10,978 nucleotides of DNA from an uncultured Flavobacteriales bacterium (GTDB lineage: Bacteria; Bacteroidota; Bacteroidia; Flavobacteriales; Crocinitomicaceae): the NCBI GenBank assembly GCA_946478775.1, contig CAMLDR010000143.1, positions 1 to 10,978 of the forward strand, given 5' to 3'. The position numbers and the translations under genes are program-made. The notes beneath the pieces are model-generated. The model made no database searches and had not been told where the DNA came from. It was given only the letters and a program-made list of their open reading frames with translations. Below, piece by piece: positions 7,311 to 10,978 of this stretch; the stretch's first letter is position 1, and every line of letters starts with the position of its first letter.

Positions 7311-7381
7311 ATGACGCATCGCGTATCCACAGTTTTATCCCCAAACACCTATCAAAATGACGCATCCCGCACGTGCGGGAT
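7311..7381. repeat. Direct repeat plus 18-bp perfect palindrome
   Basis: ATGACGCATC occurs at 7311-7320 and 7357-7366. The second copy runs into ATCCCGCACGTGCGGGAT (7364-7381), a perfect palindrome able to form a 7-bp GC-rich stem with a 4-base loop. It lies in the 105-base gap between two convergent genes and could serve as a bidirectional terminator, but no T-run follows the stem. The first copy contains ACGCATCGCGT, a small hairpin related to the motif at 4065. Confidence 0.5.
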
Positions 7382-7415
7382 TTGCCCAGTGGCAGCGAGG
7401 GTTTGAAAACAACGA

Positions 7416-7709
7416 TTAATCGGCATAAGCCATTAACCCGCTCTGCTTTTCAAGTGCAATATCAACGAATCGGAGCAGCTGCTTCACATCGGTATCGGAA
7501 AACATTTGTTTCTCTTCAATCGTTTGACGAATCTGTTCCAAGAGGACTTCACTCCAGCGGAAATCCGAATAATAATTGAATTGGTCAGCAATTATCCCCT
7601 TCCGAACCAAACGGTCAAAGACATTCAGATCCAATTCGCCTGCAAATTCCAGCTCACCGGGATCAGTCGGTTTCGGTTGATTATCTGATATGAAGTAAAA
7701 GTCGAGCAT
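7416..7709 (-). CDS. Conserved hypothetical protein, 97 residues
   Basis: The protein has no signal peptide or membrane helix and should be cytoplasmic. It opens with MLDFYFISDNQPKPTDPGELEF and continues with a D-rich segment, YYSDFRWS near residues 46-53, a helical region (VLLEQIRQTIEEKQMF) and a C-terminal helix ending ALEKQSGLMAYAD. The pattern recalls a small family of uncharacterised Bacteroidota proteins with a DFRW core, but I cannot name it. It reads as a real gene: codon use is normal, the ATG start at 7709 is clean, and TAATTTTG lies 24-31 bases upstream as a promoter -7 box. It stands alone, convergent with the membrane-protein gene. Nothing in the context hints at a role. Confidence 0.78.
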   Translation of the reverse strand: MLDFYFISDNQPKPTDPGELEFAGELDLNVFDRLVRKGIIADQFNYYSDFRWSEVLLEQIRQTIEEKQMFSDTDVKQLLRFVDIALEKQSGLMAYAD

Positions 7710-7732
7710 GATTTTTAAAATGGATTTCTTTT

Positions 7733-7740
7733 CAAAATTA
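7733..7740 (-). promoter_or_regulatory. Candidate -7 box for the 97-residue protein gene
   Basis: Read on the minus strand, TAATTTTG matches the Bacteroidota consensus TAnnTTTG at every fixed base. It lies 24-31 bases upstream of the ATG at 7709, a plausible distance for a short leader. No TTTG-type -33 box is found at the usual 19-21 base spacing, so the match could be chance in AT-rich DNA. Confidence 0.35.
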
Positions 7741-7783
7741 ATAATTCGTGTAACTTAGATCATCTCTCAACGATCTTCCACAG

Positions 7784-7816
7784 CCCTCCCCCTTGCATCC
7801 CCCTCCAAAGGGGGAA
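7784..7816. repeat. C-rich intergenic hairpin repeat
   Basis: CCCTCCCCC is followed by CATCCCCCTCC. TCCCCC (7798-7803) pairs with GGGGGA (7810-7815) over a 6-base loop. From memory, similar CCTCCCCCTT...CCTCCAAAGGGGGA strings are frequent between genes in Bacteroidota genomes, so this is probably one copy of a widespread repeat. Confidence 0.5.
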
Positions 7817-7844
7817 GTTTATCTTTTATTCATCGTTTTAACTC

Positions 7845-7872
7845 ATTGAAAATCAATAAAATGGTTTTCAAT
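7845..7872. repeat. AT-rich inverted repeat
   Basis: ATTGAAAATC (7845-7854) pairs with GGTTTTCAAT (7863-7872), with one G-T wobble, around the loop AATAAAAT. There is no T-run beside the stem. Role unknown. Confidence 0.45.
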
Positions 7873-7893
7873 CACCAAAACTGGGTAACAAAA

Positions 7894-7913
7894 AGGAGTA
7901 TAATTGTACTCCT
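7894..7913. repeat. Near-perfect 20-bp palindrome
   Basis: AGGAGTA (7894-7900) is complementary to TACTCCT (7907-7913) around TAATTG. Its size and symmetry would suit a dimeric repressor operator as well as a hairpin, but no adjacent gene points towards it. Function unassigned. Confidence 0.4.
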
Positions 7914-7980
7914 ACGTTCTAAAAGGATCATAGAAAATCATCTATTTTCCTTTGTATCCCTCAATTGATAGCTAAAATAC

Positions 7981-8157
7981 TTAATTGTTGGGAATTGAGC
8001 GTATCAATTTCTTCGAGCGTAACAAAATAATACACACTCCAATCAAAGCTACAACTGCTCCGATAATATCAAATTTATCGGGTTTAAATCCATTAAAGAA
8101 ATAGGTTGCGTAAGTCCGTGCGAAATTTGCAGTTTGGAAAATTGCCCGATATTGACT
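7981..8157 (-). pseudogene. Remnant of a UPF0060/YnfA-like small membrane protein
   Basis: Minus-strand translation from an in-frame stop at 8158-8160 to the TAA at 7981-7983 gives YRAIFQTANFARTYATY, then FFNGFKPDKFDIIGAVVALI and GVCIILLRSKK. This matches my memory of the C-terminal half of UPF0060/YnfA proteins, which carry a FGRVYATYGG segment and then a GxKPDKFDIIGAxIALxGVxII helix. The ~13-residue stretch normally between those blocks (GG...LLWGW type) is missing in frame. The N-terminal half and any start codon are absent too. The gene is thus truncated and internally deleted. Intact family members are about 105-110 residues with four membrane helices. It lies 98 bases past the porin stop in the same orientation, so it may be the decayed last gene of that operon or an older neighbour. 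Confidence 0.7.
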
Positions 8158-8255
8158 TTAGAATGAGAAACTTATATCCATTATTTCACAACAACTTATA
8201 ACATTTAGATAGAATTCTCCAACAGGAATTTTATTGATAGCTTGCAATAAGTATC

Positions 8256-9491
8256 CTAAAAGTAAGTCGAAAACCCTAATTGAAACCCTCCAGTAAGGCT
8301 TGGTGAATTTCCTAATAAATCTCTTTTAGACAAGTACTTATAATTGAAACGAAAAACCGTCTGAGGATTAGGACGAAAAGAAATTGCTGGTGAAATACTC
8401 CAAATATCTTCAAATATCTTTCCTCTTGTCTCTTTAAAATACCCTGCATTCCAATCCACATATTCAACTCTAAAAGCAAGATTCAGTGTCGCTCCTTTCC
8501 ACCCAAAAATAGTTCTTTTCAAAATTGGCTGGATAACGTCCATAAAACCACCATACTGTCTATTTCCGAACTGCTGAGTGTATGTGTCAGGAACATTAAC
8601 GAAAACCCATGCCCATTCAGCAACTATTCTTGTATTTAATCTTTTAATCGTAGTATTAAAATCCACTGCAAATACATCAACCCGTCTTTTCTTGTCCAAC
8701 TGAAGACCATCATCTTGAAACTTGTTATAAACACCTCCCATATATGAAATGCCTAATTCTCCAATCTTTTGGTTTCGGACTCCGATTTTACCTGTAAATA
8801 AGGGCAATCCACTATTTATTTCTCCAAAACGCTCCGGATTCTTTTTCGCAGATGGAAGGAATGTTTTATTCTCCTCGTTCTCAATTATGGAATTATCAAA
8901 ATTCCCAGATAAATATACCTCATAGCCTATCATCCAATTCTTGTTGTATTTTTTGCCATATAACCCGAAACCTGTATTACTCCATGTTGCTGGCAGCATT
9001 TGAGTTGCTGAAATTGGACGATCTACAAATTCCCACTTTGGACCATCATGGTTTTGATTGAATGCGCCAATTGGATTCATAATTATCCCACCTCTGAAGT
9101 TGACCAAAGGATGAAATTCCACATCCATAGAAGCAAATTCTATAGAAATTTCTTTGCCTCCATCTTCGAACTCTAATTCACTCAAAAATTTGATACGACG
9201 GGTAATTACGGCTGAAAAGAACAAAGTCATTCTTCTAGCCTCGAATTGATGACCTTCAGTAACTCCATCTGTAACCAAATACTGCCAATTTGCTTCGAGG
9301 TATCCTCCAATGGAAACAGGTGTTTTTCCAATATTCAAAAAAGGACGGTTGTATATAGCATCCATGTTCATGACTTCCTTAACTGAATCAGTTGGTATTC
9401 GAACAAACAAGGTGCTATCTATTTGAGCAATTCCCAAATTGGAAAAAAATATTGGAAAAAGTAAAATAGAGAGTGTTTTAAGCCTACTCAT
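8256..9491 (-). CDS. Outer-membrane porin-like beta-barrel protein
   Basis: The 411-residue protein has an N-terminal signal peptide (hydrophobic 6-21, likely cut after IA, residue 22) and then repeated amphipathic strands through to a terminal aromatic residue (FSTYF), as in outer-membrane barrels. The pattern VSIGGYLEANWQY, FEARRMTLFFSAVITRRIKFLSELEFEDG, EFHPLVNFRGGIIMNPIGAFNQNHDGPKWEFVDRP resembles the phosphate-selective porin O/P (OprP) superfamily; the block around the FNQNHDG sequence recalls the GRxxxPFG-type segment of that family. I would not assign a substrate. The ATG overlaps the Rieske stop by 4 bases (ATGA), so it is the third gene of a coupled operon. It may bring the substrate, or the ion needed for cofactors, into the periplasm where the two upstream redox proteins work. 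Base composition is more A+T-rich than in the left part of the window. Confidence 0.78.
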   Translation of the reverse strand: MSRLKTLSILLFPIFFSNLGIAQIDSTLFVRIPTDSVKEVMNMDAIYNRPFLNIGKTPVSIGGYLEANWQYLVTDGVTEGHQFEARRMTLFFSAVITRRIKFLSELEFEDGGKEISIEFASMDVEFHPLVNFRGGIIMNPIGAFNQNHDGPKWEFVDRPISATQMLPATWSNTGFGLYGKKYNKNWMIGYEVYLSGNFDNSIIENEENKTFLPSAKKNPERFGEINSGLPLFTGKIGVRNQKIGELGISYMGGVYNKFQDDGLQLDKKRRVDVFAVDFNTTIKRLNTRIVAEWAWVFVNVPDTYTQQFGNRQYGGFMDVIQPILKRTIFGWKGATLNLAFRVEYVDWNAGYFKETRGKIFEDIWSISPAISFRPNPQTVFRFNYKYLSKRDLLGNSPSLTGGFQLGFSTYF

Positions 9492-9928
9492 ATTAGTGCT
9501 ATTTTTAATTGTTTATTATCAATTTGAACTGGAAATGAGCGCAATTGATTTGTTGCAGGTCCATTTTCAACCAACCCGCGATTACTAAATTCACTACCAT
9601 GTGCCGGACATTGTATTTTATCACCAAAAACCTGAAGTTCTGCTCCCTGATGGGTGCATTGCAGATAAAGTGCAGTATAATCACTTTCGCTAAAGCGGTA
9701 AATGCAGATAGGGAATTTCAAGGAATCATTCTGAACCAAAATGTACTTCCGATATCCATGTTCGTTTTTGGTTATCAGGTCGAAATCGGTAATATCAATG
9801 ATAAGATTAGTCTGGTTTATAGTTCCTGAAACGATTTTGGTTGTAGTACAACTTTGAAACATGGTTGCAATAGCTACTCCACTCAAGCAGGCATAACCAC
9901 ATGACCGTATGAATAAACGTCTGTCCAT
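9488..9928 (-). CDS. Rieske [2Fe-2S] protein, Tat-exported and probably lipid-anchored
   Basis: The 146-residue protein is an electron carrier. The cluster ligands are plain: CTHQG (C91, H93) and CPAHGS (C107, H110). The extra cysteines that form a disulfide in cytochrome bc1 Rieske proteins are absent (CTHQGA, CPAHGS), which argues for a lower potential, ferredoxin-like centre. The N-terminus DRRLFIRS followed by a short hydrophobic stretch resembles a twin-arginine signal, and FQSC (24-27) resembles a lipobox, so it is probably a folded-export lipoprotein facing the periplasm. Start choice: the frame also allows a GTG at 9931, but the ATG at 9928 overlaps the upstream TGA as TGATG and is preferred. 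The stop overlaps the porin start by 4 bases. The likely partner is the di-heme protein encoded just upstream. Confidence 0.9.
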   Translation of the reverse strand: MDRRLFIRSCGYACLSGVAIATMFQSCTTTKIVSGTINQTNLIIDITDFDLITKNEHGYRKYILVQNDSLKFPICIYRFSESDYTALYLQCTHQGAELQVFGDKIQCPAHGSEFSNRGLVENGPATNQLRSFPVQIDNKQLKIALI

Positions 9929-10978
9929 CACAATGATTTTAAAAACGTTATCAGTGCTTTGCGTTCAGGTTCGAAAAGTCCCTGATATTGTGATCTGCTC
10001 ATAGCAGCTTCTCCTCCATGCATAAGGATTGCTTCTTCAATACTATGAGCCCTTCCATCGTGCATTAAGAAGAGTGATCCTCCCTGAGAATTTGCAGAGA
10101 GTCCTAATCCCCAAAGTGGTGGAGTTCTCCACTCAAAAGTTTTAGCACTACCCTCAGTGTATCCATCATCAAGTGTGGCTCCCATATCGTGCAAGAGCAA
10201 ATCAGTGTAAGGGTGAAATTCCTTATTGGAAAGTGCCGCAATTGGAGAAGGTCCAGTACTCAGGGTCGGTTTATGGCAAGCAATACAATTGAGTTGACCG
10301 AAGATTTTTTTACCTTGAACTACTTCAGCGTCATCTTGATTTCTTTGTTTTGGTGCTTTTAGAGTACGCAAATAAAATACCACATCGTGAACGACTTGAT
10401 TGGATATTTCAGGATCAACCTCGTTATGCGTATAAGCATCAATAGGATTATAGGTTGATGTAATTCCCATGTCCTGATTGTAAGCGTTCACAGTCTGGTG
10501 AAGTAAATCGTATGCAGCAGCTTTTTTTCCGAAACGGCAAATGTACTTTCCATTTTGAGTTATCGCATTTGGGCGTGGTGTAATATATTCAGGTATATCA
10601 ATCCAATTGGGAACACCTGAAATTCCATCACCATTCGCATCATTTGGATCAGCCATAGCCAAAATAGTTACGTCTGTTACATAATCCACAAAGCCCAACC
10701 CTGTGTTTGCTGGCGGGGTAAACTTAGAAAATGTTGCCCCGAAAGGAATATTTTCAGGAGAGTATCCTGGAATTGCTTTATTCTGTAACTGTGGTCCACC
10801 AAATTCAAGAAACTGGTTTCCAAATTCATCAGGTTGTCCGAAACGTGTAAGTGTTGTTGACGGGTGACCTTTACCATCTCCTGCATGACAGCTTATACAA
10901 CTTGTTGCAACAAATGTTGATCCCAAACCGGTTGTAGGAGTGAAAACAGTTGTAAATGCTGCATCTCCCTTTAAAAAA
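9928..10978 (-). CDS. Di-heme cytochrome c oxidoreductase, DUF1111 family, 5' end outside window
   Basis: The minus-strand frame stays open to the window edge (the codons before the TTG at 10926 read FLKGDAAFTTVFTPTTG), so the TTG is not the start and the N-terminus is missing. About 349 residues are visible. Two c-type heme motifs, CISCH (visible residues ~27-31) and CIACH (~231-235), mark it as a di-heme protein. Family blocks typical of DUF1111 follow: an EF-hand-like DPNDANGDGISGVPNW, GKYICRFGKKA, LLLHDMGATLDDG, TPPLWGLG and FLMHDGRAHSIEEAILMHGGEA. These proteins are periplasmic relatives of di-heme cytochrome c peroxidases, often annotated thiol oxidoreductase. Elsewhere they sit next to imelysin-type iron-uptake proteins. 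It is translationally coupled to the Rieske gene. The exact electron donor and acceptor are unknown. Confidence 0.9.
   Translation of the reverse strand, partial: FLKGDAAFTTVFTPTTGLGSTFVATSCISCHAGDGKGHPSTTLTRFGQPDEFGNQFLEFGGPQLQNKAIPGYSPENIPFGATFSKFTPPANTGLGFVDYVTDVTILAMADPNDANGDGISGVPNWIDIPEYITPRPNAITQNGKYICRFGKKAAAYDLLHQTVNAYNQDMGITSTYNPIDAYTHNEVDPEISNQVVHDVVFYLRTLKAPKQRNQDDAEVVQGKKIFGQLNCIACHKPTLSTGPSPIAALSNKEFHPYTDLLLHDMGATLDDGYTEGSAKTFEWRTPPLWGLGLSANSQGGSLFLMHDGRAHSIEEAILMHGGEAAMSRSQYQGLFEPERKALITFLKSL

Larger units (their letters stand above)
7710..8255. other. Gene-poor spacer with hairpins and a gene remnant
   Basis: No intact gene is found in these 546 bases on either strand. The left half holds a C-rich hairpin (7798-7815) and AT-rich inverted repeats at 7845-7872, 7894-7913 and 7960-7999. 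The right half carries a decayed UPF0060-like coding fragment (7981-8157). Positions 8161-8255, downstream of the porin gene, show no strong terminator. Base composition turns A+T-rich across this stretch, which may mark the edge of acquired DNA. Confidence 0.6.

Noticed and set aside
8401..8420. Tandem 10-base repeat CAAATATCTT
   Set aside because: It lies within the porin coding sequence (KIFEDIW) and is explained by the codons. There is no sign of an unstable repeat.
9545..9829. 94-residue plus-strand frame
   Set aside because: It is antisense to the Rieske gene, whose cluster-binding motifs are unmistakable.
10924..10926. TTG as start of the di-heme protein
   Set aside because: The frame continues without a stop to the window edge, and the preceding residues fit the family's heme-1 region, so the gene simply starts outside the window.
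1..10978. tRNA, rRNA, transposase or integrase genes
   Set aside because: I looked for T-loop-like GTTCGA signatures and for transposase or integrase motifs in the translated frames and found none, so an island call at the right end rests only on composition, repeats and the gene remnant.

Overview
The window looks like a chromosomal segment of a Bacteroidota bacterium, most likely in the order Flavobacteriales. Three things point there. The first gene ends in a type IX secretion (T9SS) type A sorting domain. There are two tandem LpxR-family outer-membrane proteins. Spacers lack Shine-Dalgarno sequences, and some carry matches to the Bacteroidota -7 box TAnnTTTG and AT-rich dispersed repeats of a kind I associate with this phylum. 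A placement near Fluviicola/Crocinitomicaceae is a guess from protein style, not something the sequence proves.

Layout. Positions 1-899 (+) hold the 3' part of a secreted von Willebrand factor A protein with a T9SS sorting domain. A repeat-rich spacer with a strong hairpin follows (900-1203). Positions 1204-3079 (+) are a two-gene unit with an 8-base overlap: an ECF-type sigma factor, then a single-pass membrane protein that joins a short cytoplasmic anti-sigma-like tail to a periplasmic formylglycine-generating-enzyme (FGE/SUMF1) fold without catalytic cysteines. Convergent to it are two LpxR-family (DUF2219) outer-membrane paralogues (3102-5026, -), separated by a palindromic spacer. Next come fumC, a class II fumarase (5267-6655, +), a small two-helix membrane protein (6765-7310, +), and a 97-residue protein of unknown function (7416-7709, -).

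Positions 7710-8255 have no intact gene. They hold a C-rich hairpin, several inverted repeats and a degraded fragment of a UPF0060/YnfA-like membrane protein (7981-8157, -). From about 7.74 kb to the end the DNA is visibly more A+T-rich. This part carries a tightly overlapping minus-strand operon: a di-heme DUF1111-type oxidoreductase (5' end outside the window), a Tat/lipoprotein-like Rieske [2Fe-2S] protein and an outer-membrane porin-like barrel.

How the genes work together. The sigma/membrane-protein pair reads as an envelope-stress or surface-sensing switch whose sensor domain resembles the FGE-fold proteins GldK/GldJ of the T9SS. Its targets cannot be read from the window. The di-heme/Rieske/porin operon looks like a periplasmic redox module coupled to an outer-membrane channel. 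DUF1111 proteins are elsewhere linked to imelysin-type iron-uptake loci, so the missing upstream neighbour would be informative. The remaining genes are housekeeping (fumarase) or cell-envelope functions. The most unusual parts are the pseudo-FGE anti-sigma fusion, the three-gene redox/porin operon and the recurring palindromic modules in the spacers.
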